A DNA stretch of 64,000 nt from Cryptomeria japonica (lineage: Eukaryota; Streptophyta; Pinopsida; Cupressales; Cupressaceae), in NCBI RefSeq assembly GCF_030272615.1, contig NC_081414.1:526921137-526985136 (forward strand), given 5' to 3'. Made by a program: the position numbers and the translations under genes. The notes beneath the pieces were generated by a model. It was not told the origin of the DNA and searched no databases. It saw only the letters and a program-made list of their open reading frames with translations. Numbering within the stretch: position 1 is the first letter of the stretch; every line of letters starts with the position of its first letter. This document shows positions 34,358-46,624 of the stretch, in pieces.

Positions 34358-36246
34358 TTTAGCCCCCACTTTAGTGGTCATATGAATACTACGTGCATAT
34401 GCAAGCTAAAGTACAGAAAAGTAAACATTATTTGAAAAAGGATATATCCATAAGTCTGTCGAACGAAGCCCCCAGCGGTATCTGCAGTACACAGTTAGGA
34501 ACCGCACCCTACAAAACACACGTTAGATCACAAAATCACCTAATGCTTACTAAGGAAGGTGATGAAAATTCGAGGGTAGCTATATGCCCCCCCCTGTTTC
34601 GGCTTGCTAATTTTAGTGAGTTGAAATAGGGTATCATGTTTACCACTTCGAATTGTTAAAGAATATTGATGACAAATGCTCACAAGAAGATTTGATATGA
34701 GATCAAAAACTAATGGAGAATCATTTGGTAAAAAAGAGGACTAAATCTCAATTCCAACACAACAAAGAGTGTGAGGATTTGAGAGTTCTCTAACACAAGA
34801 TGAAGGATGTAAATGGAAACAAAATGCAAAGATAAGAAAAGAAAGGAAAAAAGCATGAATACACACATTGGTGATCCATGAGAAGAATAGTGAGAGAGAA
34901 AACATGGACTTCTTGCCCCTAGATCTTGTCTAGGTGATCCATGGGAAAAGGACATGGAAAACTAGCCCCTAGAGTTTGTCTAGGTGATCCATGTAACGGA
35001 GGAGAGTGAGAAAGTCTAGCCTTATGCCGCTAGTTCCACTCAACCTCGTGCATGTGTGTGTAAGGGAGGTTAGAAGCACCTCATAGGAGTTTATGCCCGA
35101 GTATGCTACAACCTATATATGTATAGTACAAAAGCGTGACATCTCGCTCTAAGAGTCTGTGCTCTGGTTCCGAGAATAATCACCTTACATAAAAGAAAAA
35201 TGGAGACATCTCGCTCTAAGAGTCTGTGCTCTGGTTCCGAGAATGACCCATTGCTCAAAAAGTGTAATGTTTATGTCATAAGCCAAGTAGAACAAGGATA
35301 CCTACCTTCATCACAAAAGAAGATACCCCAAAAATGCAACAATGTCATAGATCCAAGCAAGAGAGTTTTGCACTCTTTAAGCAAGGATAAGATAGTTGAA
35401 AAGGGATATCTTGTAGTATGTGTAAAGGAGATCCTTAGAGGAGAAGAGATCTTTGTACAAAAGACACCTATCCCCAAGAGGAATTGTCTTAGACAAATAT
35501 AACATCTTCTAGAATAAGACAAAGAAGAGAATAAGAATGCAATACTTCCTTCTTTTGCGAGGTGAAAATGATTCTTAATGAAGGATGATGCTCTTTTTAA
35601 CCCAATTGGGAGAGTGAATTCATTATGGATGTATTTTACCAAGTGAAAAAGAGGTTGTAATCAAGGACTTACACCTCTTGTAAGAGAGAATCCTTGAACA
35701 AACAACAACAAATGCATACAAGGAATAACATCAAGTAATAAAGTTCACACCATCCATGAAATAGGAAAAACTGGATCCTTAGATAAAAATAAGGAAAGAT
35801 CATTGCCTCCCAAGGATAAGGACAATGAGAAGGATTTACACAATCTTCTAGGGAGAGATTTAGACATAAGAAAAATGTATTACATACTCACATGAGTTCA
35901 TGCAAGCAAGACATTAGTGTATGTAAAATGCTCCTCACAAGAAGTGGGTAGGATAAGAAAGAGAATACACATCTTCTCCCATATCTAGGAAAAGAGGATT
36001 CTAAAGAAAAGATGATCAATATTTCCACACTATTACCCCAAAGGGAAATATTAACCATAAAAAGAAGAGATGTATGAAATCACTCTTGTCCCCATAGGAA
36101 CAAGAGATAACATAGAAAATTAGGCTATTATGTTGCTTCCAAAAATATGATTGCACTTGAAATTGTACCATCATGAATGACAATGAGCCCCCAGTAAATG
36201 AGCTACCAATGTCACATAATGATGAGCAACATAATAGCCATTAATG
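34358..36246 (-). other. Long 3' noncoding region of D with PPT and short direct repeats
   Basis: The PPT is the complement of tttagcccccacttta at 34358-34373, abutting the LTR. A 39-base direct repeat (acatctcgctctaagagtct onwards) is at 35139-35177 and 35206-35244. The word gtgatccatg recurs at 34871, 34934 and 34984 within larger, looser repeats. ORFs here lack protein features. Confidence 0.75.
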
Positions 36247-39200
36247 TTATTTAAAGACATGATAGATTGAATGAGGTATTTGAATATGACATGCTAAATG
36301 CTCAACTATAACTGAGATCAAAAACATGTATAAAATGATAAAAATTGAAGAAGAAAAGTCACAAGAAATCTTAGAAGAGGGATGAGTGTAATTTATTAGA
36401 GCCTTATCCCTGGAGGAAAGGACTTTATGATGAATAGGAGATAAAGATTCATAAGTGGATTTAGAAATTTGAGGGGATTCATAAAGAGATTTGTTCATCG
36501 CCAAGATTTCCTTATGAGGGGAATGAGAGTTGATAGAAGTAGAAGATGATTTAGTTAAAGTGAGATCATCATCACTACCAAATATAGCATTCACATTGAG
36601 AGATGGTCTTTTAGATGCTTTGGTGGGCTTAGAAAGATTATATCCAAGTCCAAATGAATATTCATGCATGTTATGTTCTAAAGGAACTTTAATTCCTTGT
36701 TCATTTGCGCCACAACCATTTCCACTATAGCCACTCTTAGCTAAAATATGAAAACCACGACCATAACGATTAGCCATTTCAGAAAGAAAAGGTGGTTTTT
36801 CATAAGACAAAGAATCAAATTCTTCAGAATTAGAGGTGTGAGGAGAAGAAGTTTGAGAAGCGGCCACAAAATTATTGCTCATAGGTTCGGGTAAGACTGA
36901 TTGATCTCTAGTTTCTTCCTTCTTTTTAACTTTAAGCTCTCTAGGAGGAACCCTATACTCACCTACAAAGGTGGGATTAAAATCAAGAGATCCCCAATCG
37001 TCTTCTGCGAGAACCTTCTTAGGATAAAAAGCCTTTTCATGTGTAGATTCAAGTTGAGAAGAATCTTCTTCAGGAACTTCAGACTCATCCAAAGAATTTT
37101 GATTATCAAAGGGTGATGATTCATCCATAGGTATCTTGTTTAACGAGTCATCACTAGAAGAGGAAGGCTTAGAAGAACTCCCTTTGGAAGTAGATGTTTG
37201 CAAACAAGCTTGAAAATTAGTATCACCTATCAAGGTATACGTCTTATTATTATAAATAAATTTAACTTGTTTATGCAATGTAGAGGGGACAGCTTGCATA
37301 CTGTGAATCCAAGGTCTCCCTAATAACAAGTTGTATGTTAGATTTCCCGACATAACATGGATAGGAGTAGGCAAAGTAACAGGTCCCAATGTGATGGGTA
37401 AGGTGATAATACCTAATGAAGACTTAGCCACATTATCAAAGCCTCGAATGGGACGAGAGTCAGGCTCAATAAGGGACGTATCCACATTCATCTTATGCAA
37501 TATATTAATGCTACACACATTAAGGCCAGAACCATTATCTACCAGTGTTCGTCTTATAGCAATGTCATTTATGATAACCACAATCATCAAGGGATCATAT
37601 TGATGTTGAATTTCACTAGTAGGCAACTCGGCTTGAGTAAACACAATTTGAGCTTTAGGATTCATCACAGAGTTAACCAAAGATACTATATTACTAGATG
37701 TATTAGGTGGAGAAACATTCAAATCTTTCAAGGCATCTTGTAACATTCCATGATGAGCGGAAGAAGTTTGGATCAAATCCCAAAGGGATATCTTAGCAGG
37801 GGTAGCTTTAAGTTGTTCTATGAGATCATATTCCTTACCGAGAACTTGTGAAATACGTGGAGCTTGCGGAAGAATAGGTTGGGAAGGAGGAAGAGACACT
37901 GGAGTAACAGGAGGAAGATTAGGCTACCTATTATTTCTAGTATTATAAGTATGGGCAACCGCATGATAACTCTCTCCAGTCAGTTGCTTAGCATACTCAT
38001 AAGGGCTCTTAGTAGAATAACCCCCTTGCATAGTAATAATAGGTTTCTTAGGAGTGCAAAAAGAATCATTAGCATAACCGCCTTGAACCACTAAGATAGG
38101 CTTATTTAAAGGTTGAGAATTTTGAGAAGGACAAGCACCTTGGATAGTGAAGAGAGGTTTGTTAGGTGTTTCATTCACATGTATCAAATTGATTGAGGAT
38201 GGTTTAGAGGAATGAACAAAAGTGTTGGAAGAATTATTGATAGTCTTCTCTTGCACTAAAATCTTATCACGGATTAAATCAATTTTAGGAGAGAGACAAG
38301 GGGTAGGCATTGATGTTCTAGTAGGAAGAGTAATACTAGGAAAGGTCATATCATCCTCTATCATCAAAGGATCTACATGGGGAATAAACTCTCTAGGAGA
38401 AGGATCAACATTACTCTCTAAAGTCTCACTTTTGAGAGGGAGATCTTTGAAAGAGATGTTAACCATCTTGCTTTGAACTAGGGTTTCCTTATGAGTAGAA
38501 CCAAGTTGAGGAGAGGGAGAATAATTGAGATTCAAGGAAGGTGAGAAACTATCAAGGGAGTTTTCAATCTTGATGTCATCCCCTTTGGCTAGGGTTCTCT
38601 CATGGGGAAGAGAATAATCTACACCCTCTTCTAATGGTTCATCCCAAATAGTGAGGTTGTTGAAAGGAATGTTTGAAGTATTGTCAATTTCGGGAGAGGA
38701 GATAACATTGTTTATTAATTCCTCATCCTTAGAAGGGAGAGCATCAATAGATGTGTTAAACTCATCCTCTTTCCTCAAAATATGTTCAATATGATCTTTA
38801 GGGGAGAGATAATTAAGGAAATTGCTTATTATTTCATCTTCTTTCTCTAAGGGATGCTTATGGGTAAGACAAACTTTAGGAGAAGGGCAAGCATTTATCA
38901 TTAATTCATCATCTCTAGTGGGAATTTTGTTGGAAAAGGAAATGCCATCACTAGGAAATGTAGGGATAATGTCATCTTCTTGCACAAAATGATCCTCATG
39001 AAGGGAGTGTTTTTTAGGAGGAACATGAACATATTTCTCCAAAGATTCATGCTTAGGAAGGAGATCTTTGAAAGAAATGTTCATAACCTCTTGTTGCACT
39101 AACATGCCCCCATTGGAAGGACCAACTTTAGGAGAAAATAATTCAATGTCCATCAATACCTTTTCACTTAGAGAGGCATCATGTAGGGAAGATGAAGTAA

Positions 39201-39453
39201 CATTAAGAAAGGTGTTTATGATATCATTCTCTTCCTCTAGGATAACTAAATAGGAAGGGCACATTTTAGGAGAATTGTCAAGATCACTCTTAAAGTCTTC
39301 ATCCTTAGAGCACGGGAGAGTCTCAAAGGGATTGGTAGCAACTCTTTTAGGCACTAAAATGTTGTTATAGATGGGGGGAGGTTCTTTAGGAGAAAGAAAA
39401 ATTGAAACAAGGGAAGCTAACCCATTATCACATCTATGAAATGAATGCATCAT
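36247..39453 (-). pseudogene. Long ORF of element D: repeat-rich N-terminus, retropepsin-like protease, G-patch
   Basis: One frame of 1,068 codons runs from ATG at 39453 to TAA at 36247, broken only by TAG at 37924-37926. The first ~500 residues are polar, with loosely repeated units containing SPK, KEDE-I and DELI-N; I do not recognise them. Then comes Tat-type sequence: YDLIEQLKATPAKISLWDLI (about 37800), a protease with TLVDNGSGLNVCS (near 37540) and the partner motif LLLGRPWIH (near 37310). A G-patch has GRGFHILAKSGYSGNGCG and YSFGLGYNLS (about 36650-36760). The usual protease Asp-Ser/Thr-Gly is Asp-Asn-Gly here, so activity is doubtful. It resembles the B protease/G-patch region, which suggests descent from a Tat element that lost RT and integrase. 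Confidence 0.82.
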
Positions 39454-39799
39454 GACAACAATTTTCCTCTTTCAAATGATAACACAAGCAAAATAGAAGG
39501 AAATGTTCAATTTTAACCAATGCAAGCACTTAGAATGTAGATTTAGAAAATGAAATTTATGATTCAAATGAGTTCCTAAATCAGATCTGAAATTATTGAT
39601 CCCAATTAAGCTATCCACAAGTTCAACTTTGAATTGAAAAAAAATTAGGGTTTTAGCAAAATTTCCTCTAAATTTTTTAATCTTGCAAGAAATTAAAACT
39701 TGTAAATACAAATTTGAATTTGAAATAGCATGAACACTCAAATTTGAAAACATAAATCAGAATTAGAGAAGATTGGAATTCACGTCGGGTTCACCAAAA
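39454..39799 (-). other. Leader and primer-binding site of D
   Basis: The primer site is the complement of cacgtcgggttcacca (39781-39796), three bases from the LTR. On the minus strand it starts TGGTGAACCCG, so the primer is not the initiator Met tRNA; I cannot name the tRNA. The remaining leader is AT-rich without features. Confidence 0.75.
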
Positions 39800-41470
39800 T
39801 GTGTGGGGGAAAAAGTGACACTAAGCAAACATGCCCTAATCTCACTTTCAACCACACACTTGTGGAATACGAAAGAGCCTAGAGGTATCACACAATTGGC
39901 TACTTCTTTTTGTGGAAGAGAGAGCCATGGGCTACCTATTAGGATTTCTATTCCTTTGTTGTAATTGAAAGATAAAATGATGCAAGTTCAATTCCTAACC
40001 CCAAAGTGCGAGTATGAACTAATAACAAGATTGCAGAATTGAACTTAAACAATGGAAAGCTGTAAACACAAGGACAAGACAAGAATGTAAATGCGTACCT
40101 GGTGTTAAAATCTGAGTGAAAATGTTCGAGACGGGGGCGTGGGCACCACTGTCCTGATTCTGCCCCTGAAACTGCTCTGGAAACTGTTGTTTTGCAACCT
40201 GAAAAGCTGTCAAAAATGCTGAAAATTGTTGTCTGACAGAAGGACCAGGGTGCCCAGCGCCCCTGTCCCAGGGACCAGGGTGCCTAGCACCCCTGTCCTG
40301 GTAGGACCAGGGTGCCCCACACCCCTGTCCTGGTCTTCTGCTCCGAAACTTGGTGTGTGGTTCCGTCTCCGTCTGCTTCTTTCGGATCTGCAACTTGCGG
40401 CGTCGTCTGAATCCCGAAATCTGCACTTATATCTGAAAAAGGTGTTTGGGTGGCTATATAGGGTTTTGCCTTAGTCAAACCCCCGCTTCGGTGATTTCCA
40501 CCTCCATGAATAGCCAAGTTGTATTGTAAAAGTAATGTGTGTGCAGACCTTGTGTGTGTGCAAGATCTAAAATGCAAGTAAGCAAACTAGAGCAACCTAG
40601 AAAGTAAACCCTAATTGCTTGTAAATGACAATGTAAATGCTCCAAATCAAGATGCCAAGTGATCTAAAGCATGAATGTAAGTGACATAATGAAGCTTATG
40701 CAAAGACATGAAAACAACATGAAATCATACCCAACCCCAAGGGAGGGGTACAAGCCAATCTTCAATCGGTGATCCCTTATTTCTCTTCAATGCCTTCAAA
40801 GCCCTAAGTGAATGAATGGATTTGATGAATGCTTGGAGGATCAATGTTGAGAGTTGTTGAAGTCTTCAAAGATCTGCTCTTTCACTGCATATGAGGTTCC
40901 TGAAAACAAAATTTGGATCCTTTCAAATGAAGAAAGAGAGCTCTTATATATGAAACCCTAGGTCTTAATTTCAACTTTAGGCTGACTTAGAGATTAAATC
41001 TCCCACCAATTTCTTGGGGTTAAGCTTTATTTTATGATTGGATCACGCTCCTAAAATTTTGGGAAAAATGTCCGGGACCATGTGCACGCCGGGCGCCATG
41101 GTCCCGACAACTTTTCACCAAATTTTCAGGGCCATCGGATATGATGATTTTAAAGTGAATCCCAAAGTTACAGCTGACTTCGAGATGTTTTGACCCCCGA
41201 AATCAAGCCCCCAAGTTCAAAATAGGACCTAATTAGGGTTTTTGATTAAATGATGTATTGGAGGAATAAAATGAAAGGGGCACACTTTAATGAAAGGGCC
41301 CAACTTTATGATATGGAGGACAATGAAATAGGACCTTAGACCTAATTAATTTGATTAATTAAGTGCTAAAGGGGAAATGCAATGCAAAATGCAAAATGCG
41401 CCAAGGCAGGTGCTAAACTAGGTGTGAAATTGTACCACCCTAGCAAGTGCGTACAATTTACGACGCTACA
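39800..41470 (-). repeat. 5' LTR of element D
   Basis: This 1,671-bp copy has the same ends and the same internal hairpin and GC repeat as the left LTR. Differences from the left copy are few and mostly C/T or G/A, as in the GC-rich repeat, where CG changes to TG or CA. Confidence 0.95.
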
Positions 41471-41475
41471 CAAAC

Positions 41476-42141
41476 AAAACATCTACCATTGAATTTGTAA
41501 GCATTATATTGCATTACCAGTTTCCTCTGGTCTGATGAGTTCTACATATCGGTTGTCTGATCCTTATTTGTAGTACCGGAGCTTTCACCTTGTTCAAATC
41601 CAAGTCCTGTAGAATCATCACTCTGCCTTTGTCTTTTAAATAAATCATCCAACTGTGTAGCACTAATCCTGAATTTTTCTTTATACTCGCTTGCAGTAGT
41701 TAGATCATTTCTCAAAGTCATTATCTGTCTTTCAAGCTCTTGTTCATTATTCTAAGATTGTACCAAATCAGTTCTCAACATATCATTCTCATGAGCCAAT
41801 ATGCCACATTCTTCAAATTTGTTCTTCAGAGATACAACAAGATTTTCTTCCTTCTTCTTTCTGTCCTCAATATCTTTTGACATCCTCATAGTCAGGTCTT
41901 GCATTTCATTCTTCATGAACATATTTTGTTGACTTGGCTTCTGACATTGTTCCTTAAGTGTAATTTTCTCTTCATCATCCTGGTTTTGCAAAAGTCCCTT
42001 CCTCCTAGCTTGAGCTGATGATAACCTTTCTTGCAGAATAAGAATGAATTCATTGGTAGAATTCAATTCATCTTGCAGCTTTAAGTTCTTCAACCTTTCA
42101 GCATCACAATCCTCAAGTGTCATCTCAAGTTGCTTCTCCAT
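41476..42141 (-). pseudogene. Coiled-coil part of the Gag-like protein of element C
   Basis: The ATG at 42141 (MEKQLEMTLEDC) starts a heptad-rich segment (LKLQDELNSTNEFILILQER; MFMKNEMQDLTMRMSKDIED) that matches the coiled coil of the E protein. It continues past an in-frame stop (TAA near 41750) and another near 41550 to a QYNAYKFNGRCFV segment, where element D interrupts the first zinc knuckle. The rest is at 32247-32681. Confidence 0.8.
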
Positions 42142-42207
42142 AGCCACATTCAATGATTTTGGTTTCAGGATCTTCCTCAAGTTGTTAAACTTCCTCCAAG
42201 GCACCAG

Positions 42208-42219
42208 GCTCTGATACCA
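42208..42219 (-). other. Primer-binding site of C (initiator Met tRNA)
   Basis: TGGTATCAGAGC on the minus strand lies two bases from the LTR start at 42222. Confidence 0.93.
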
Positions 42220-42221
42220 AT

Positions 42222-43118
42222 TGTTGGAATTGAAGGAATCCAAGAACACTAAGAGGGGGGGTGAATTAGTGTTTTGTCGGTAGTGTAAGATTTTACCTTA
42301 TTATAGCATACACATATAAACCGGTAAATGAAGAAACATATAACATGAAGTAAATAAATGAGCCACGGGAATGAACACCATAACACACTGAATTTTATAC
42401 ATGGAAATCCTCAAAGAGGAAAAACCACGATGGGATTTGTGACCCACAATATCATTTCACTGGCCATATGAAAGATATTACATAGCATGGGGGCCTGCAC
42501 ATGTAGGAAGGCACACTGCCTAGAGAACACTGCTCAACACAAAAGAGTCTCACTGACTACAAGCTTCTGCTGAGATAAAATACTAATGGTGAACTCACAA
42601 AATGCAACTGCAATGCCAAAAAGAGTTTCGGTTATAGCTTTGTTCTGTACCGGTTCATAAACCCTTAACCTTTTTACTGGTATCTCCTTTCCTCCAAGAA
42701 TGTTTTACAAACCATCTATTGATCATTGCATGATATAAATTTCACATACAAATGACCTACATACATATCCTTTACATCACACTGTTCTACTTCCTTGTTC
42801 TATATCAAAATGACCTAATAAACTGACTTATATACCCTTTACAAATAATATGCCTTATGTCAGCTTACAATAAATTACAAAAGATATTCAATGTCGGCCC
42901 TATACAATAATTACAAAATGATTTTACAAATAAAAACTTTCGGATACCACACTGATATCAGCTTCACTGAAGTGCTAGATGTCAATGTCGATGATGACCC
43001 TAAATACTCCAATGTCGGTGTATGCCTCCAATGTCGGTATCTGCCGGTATATGCCTTCTACATAATCTTGTTGCCATCAATGACAACATATGAATCCAAT
43101 AAGTGTCAATTTCCAACA
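42222..43118 (-). repeat. 5' LTR of element C
   Basis: This 897-bp LTR reads TGTTGGAATT...TTTCCAACA with 8-bp terminal inverted repeats. The target duplication aacac follows. It is about 20 bp longer than the left LTR, with scattered substitutions, so C is older than D. TATA-like sequence is at 42825-42834. Confidence 0.93.
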
Positions 43119-43123
43119 AACAC

Positions 43124-45046
43124 AACGTGTTGTTGGGCAGCAAGGCTTCCAATGAGGGCTTGAAATTGGGCAGCATTGATGTTGTCGGGACACGTGACTC
43201 GAGGAGGGTTGTTCCAAAATCTCCTTGTGGATGGGGGAAGTTTTGAGGAGCTCTAGGATGGAGATCTATGCGGGGATCTTTCCAAGATGGTCAAGGAGGT
43301 CATATCGATGGGTGGAGGACATGGGGGGAGGGTTTGGTGGGGGAGGGACTCCTTGGACAGTGACTCTGCCTCGGTGGGTGGTTACATTGCAGTCATTCTA
43401 AGAATGGGAAGTGGAAGGTGTAGCGCCTTGAATGACTATCTTGGTGGGATCAGGTCGGCTTGCTGGTTGGGATGGGGCAAGACCACCTTGGATAGTAATG
43501 TGAGGTCTATTTTCGGGTGGGGGAGGGTCAGTTCCTTGGATAGTTATGACATTGACATGGGTATCTGCAGGCTCAATGCGACCCACTAAAGAGTATATAG
43601 TTGTTATAATCATAGTTCATCGCATTAGATGATGAGCCCTTGCCTTTATCATATTTTGGGAATGGTTCCTGGTATATTTTGAGCTTGTCATTGTTGTTAC
43701 CAGGTTTTGTTGTTGCTATCGAGATCTTGTATGTAGATTTTTAGCTTCATACACTTTCATGTATCATGCCCATTGATACGATGATATTCACAATACTCAT
43801 TCTCATTGTACCACCTAGGTTTGGGTTGATTAGGATCAAACGGGTGATTTATCGGAAAGACTATCGCGCCTTCTTGGACAAGCTTTTGGAACACAACCTC
43901 AATGGGCTCAACAAGAGGAGTAAAGTCTCTTGGAGTCCTATTGTTAGATCGGGGTGGTCGCCCCTGAATTGAGATATTGTTTGGAGGCTTTTGAGATTGA
44001 TTTTCATTGCTTTGATTATTGAATTGGTGATTAGTGGTGGTGGGATTTGGAGGAGTGGCCACAGTCTGGACTCGTTTGGCATCAGTCACACCATCGTTGA
44101 CTATGTTTTTGTTCTTAGACCAAAATTTTGGTTTGTCATTGTGATAAGATGAAGAATTTTGACTTGATTTTTGATAATGCTTTAAGGTGCCTTCCTCTAA
44201 TAAGACATGTTCAAGGGATAAACCCTTGTCAGTCAATATCTGGAAAGACTTTATGCATTGGGATGTCAAGGGTCTTGATAGTTCGGGCACCATATTTTTC
44301 TGAAATAATTCAATTTGATGTTGTTCTGGCATGTCCCACTAGAATTTCTTGATAAGGTGTCGCCACCTTTGCAAGAAGTTAGTGAAAGTTTCTCCAGGCC
44401 TCTGTTTTGTGTAACAAAGGTCCATCATGGGAACATTATTAACAATGTTGTAAGCATAGTGGGCCACAAAATCTTCTGCTAAGTTCAGGAAGGAGGTGAT
44501 AGAACCTCAAGGCAAGGACAAGAACCATGCAAGAGCGTCTCCTGCAAGAATCTTAGGGAAGAACCTTCAAAGATATAAGTCAGTATAGGAGACTTCTTGG
44601 CAGAAGATATGAAACTCGCGAACATGGTCTTGGGGATCCCCTTTGCCCTCATACTTCATGAACTTAGGTATTTCAAACCCTTGTGGGTATGGTGCAATTG
44701 ATATGGACGGGTCATAAGGACAAGAACAAAATTCCTTAAACAAGTAAGGTTTCCTCTTGTTAGTCCCTTCCTTCATGTTTTTGATGATGTTTTTCATGTC
44801 CTGGATTTCCTTGATGATATCTTGTTGTGGATTTTGGACATGATGGATTGTGTTTTCCCCCAGTATCGGATGAGTCATGGAAGGTGTGCCACCACCCCTA
44901 ACATATTGATATGATGAAGAAGAAAGGATGTGAGATGTGATGACCGATGTCACAGGGACTTGAGTGACAATTCGTTGTGACCCCTAAATTACCGTGACGG
45001 GAGGAAGTGAGGCTTGGATGAAATTAGCGACATTATTGAGAGAAAT
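43124..45046 (-). pseudogene. Gag of Tat element B
   Basis: From the right, the N-terminus has SLNNVANFIQASLPPVTVI, then at 44567-44953 FEIPKFMKYEGKGDPQDHV, a retrotransposon Gag segment. The 43757-44332 part ends in CEYHRINGHDT, followed across a stop by KC: the C-x2-H-x4-H-x4-C knuckle typical of Tat elements. After C is removed, the frame runs straight into the protease part at 22083. Stops occur near 44995, 44563, 44340 and 43757. The right boundary near 45046 is where plus-strand Gypsy G sequence begins. Confidence 0.85.
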
Positions 45047-45049
45047 GGA

Positions 45050-45726
45050 GGATTATGGAAAGGAGATATGTGGTCGGGTAGAAGAAGATTCTTCTATATC
45101 TTGTTTGATTTAGGATCTATAGATTCTTTTATATCTCCATTGGTTGTGGAGCGTTGCGGGCTAGTGGCAACTAGGCAAGATATTTGTTGGGAAGTGGAGT
45201 TAGCTTCAGGAGCTAGAGTGTTCATTGAATCAGTGGTTAGGGATTGTCAGCTTCAGATTGGAAGTACAACCACCATAGTAGAACTTTGAGTCACACAACT
45301 AGGATCTTATGGCATTTTTCTTGGCATAGATTGGCTATATGCCCACAGGGCCAAGATGGATTGTCGTCGGAAAAAGATCGAGTGTGTGGATGATCATGGT
45401 ACTTCCATAGTAATTTCAAGGATTCAGAGACTCGTATCACTTCATTTTATTTCCGCTATGCAGCTTAGGCGGAGCATGCAAAAGGGATGCTAGTTATTTT
45501 CCATCACCATTAGTGACAGAGAAGAAGATGATGAGAAGGAACCATCACTTGAGGATCATCCTATCCTTAAGGGATTTGCAAATGTGTTTCCTTCCGAGCT
45601 ACCTGGTATGCCACCTCGTAGAGAGTGATTTTCACATATAGATCTTATACTAGGAGCTGAGCCAGTTTTGAGAGCACCATATAGGATGACCACTAATGAG
45701 CTCAAGATGTAGCTAGAGGAACTTTT
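45050..45726 (+). pseudogene. Gypsy G: protease and start of RT
   Basis: The protease reads YILFDLGSIDSFISP, with Asp-Leu-Gly in place of the active Asp-Ser/Thr-Gly, and GIFLGIDWL follows near 45320. The protease-RT linker leads to LRAPYRMTTNELK near 45690. Stops (near 45286, 45493, 45626 and 45708) break it. Copia H starts at 45727 after target ctttt. The RT frame resumes at 53222. Confidence 0.85.
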
Positions 45727-46624
45727 TGATGAATCAATGATGAACAGTTAGTACCAAACTGGTACTGAGAGCGGGGGTGAATCAGTACTAATAAAAACTT
45801 TTCCTTGAACTGGTTTGACTGAAAAACATTACACTTGACTGGCCAGCAAAAACACTGGTCTAAACCAGATTACTACCGATTAAACATAGTAAGAGTGTGA
45901 AACACATAAACTGGTAACTCTTAGCTTTCAACACAATCTAACATCATACTTTCACTTCACCCATATGCATACACTAGTAACACATCAACATAAATGTAAA
46001 GACTTACTGGTTCAACATGCTTTACCGCTTGATAGAGAATAACAAAGCATCACATGAAAAGAATCACACATAACACACATATTTTTCACATGGAAACCCA
46101 ACTGGGAAAAACCATGGTGGGGATGAATACCCACAAGCTATTCTTTGAACCCTTTTGAAGCCCGCTCTGTTAGGAGCCTAATCCGGTTAAAGACTTTACA
46201 ATATGTTCTATTAGGAACCGATCCTACTAGGGATCACCTGGTTAAGGATGGCTAAAATACCTAGTTAAGGGTTAAACCTTGTTAAAGGTTACCTTGTTAG
46301 AGGATTTTAAGAACTCAATGATTTTGAGTCACCCTGTTAAAGAATTTACAACAAGCCAGTTAAAGCTACCATGTTAAGCGATTTTCCAACTGTTGAAGTG
46401 ATTAGAGGTCAACAGGTATTACAATGATCTGGTAACAGCACTTCAATGCCAATGAGGATCCGCTTTAGTTCCTTCCTTCTGCAATCACACTCTACAGATA
46501 TCTAATCTCTTATTTGGTATGGCAAGAATCATGTATCTCTGCACTTAGATACACTCACAACATTTGCCAACAACCTCAACATGAAAATCAACATCAACCT
46601 TATAGGAAAGATAAGTCAGTAGCA

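Larger units (their letters stand above)
32687..41470 (-). mobile_element. Non-autonomous Gypsy derivative D
   Basis: Two 1,671-bp LTRs (32687-34357 and 39800-41470) begin TGTGTGGGGG and end GACGCTACA on the plus strand. The target duplication caaac (32682-32686 and 41471-41475) is perfect. A PPT at the left and a non-Met primer site at the right give minus orientation. The interior has one long ORF (36247-39453) with a Tat-like protease and G-patch but no RT, RNase H or integrase. LTRs of equal length with few differences suggest a recent insertion. It sits inside the first zinc knuckle of element C. Confidence 0.93.
22089..43118 (-). mobile_element. Non-autonomous Copia-like element C
   Basis: LTRs at 22089-22965 and 42222-43118 are flanked by aacac (22084-22088 and 43119-43123). 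The primer site is at the right and purine tracts at the left, so the element is on the minus strand. Its own interior is Gag-like sequence (41476-42141 and 32247-32681) followed by the unrecognised ORF2 (23321-25296). I find no protease, integrase, RT or RNase H. E and D are inserted within it. It interrupts element B between gag and protease. E has the same architecture. Confidence 0.9.
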
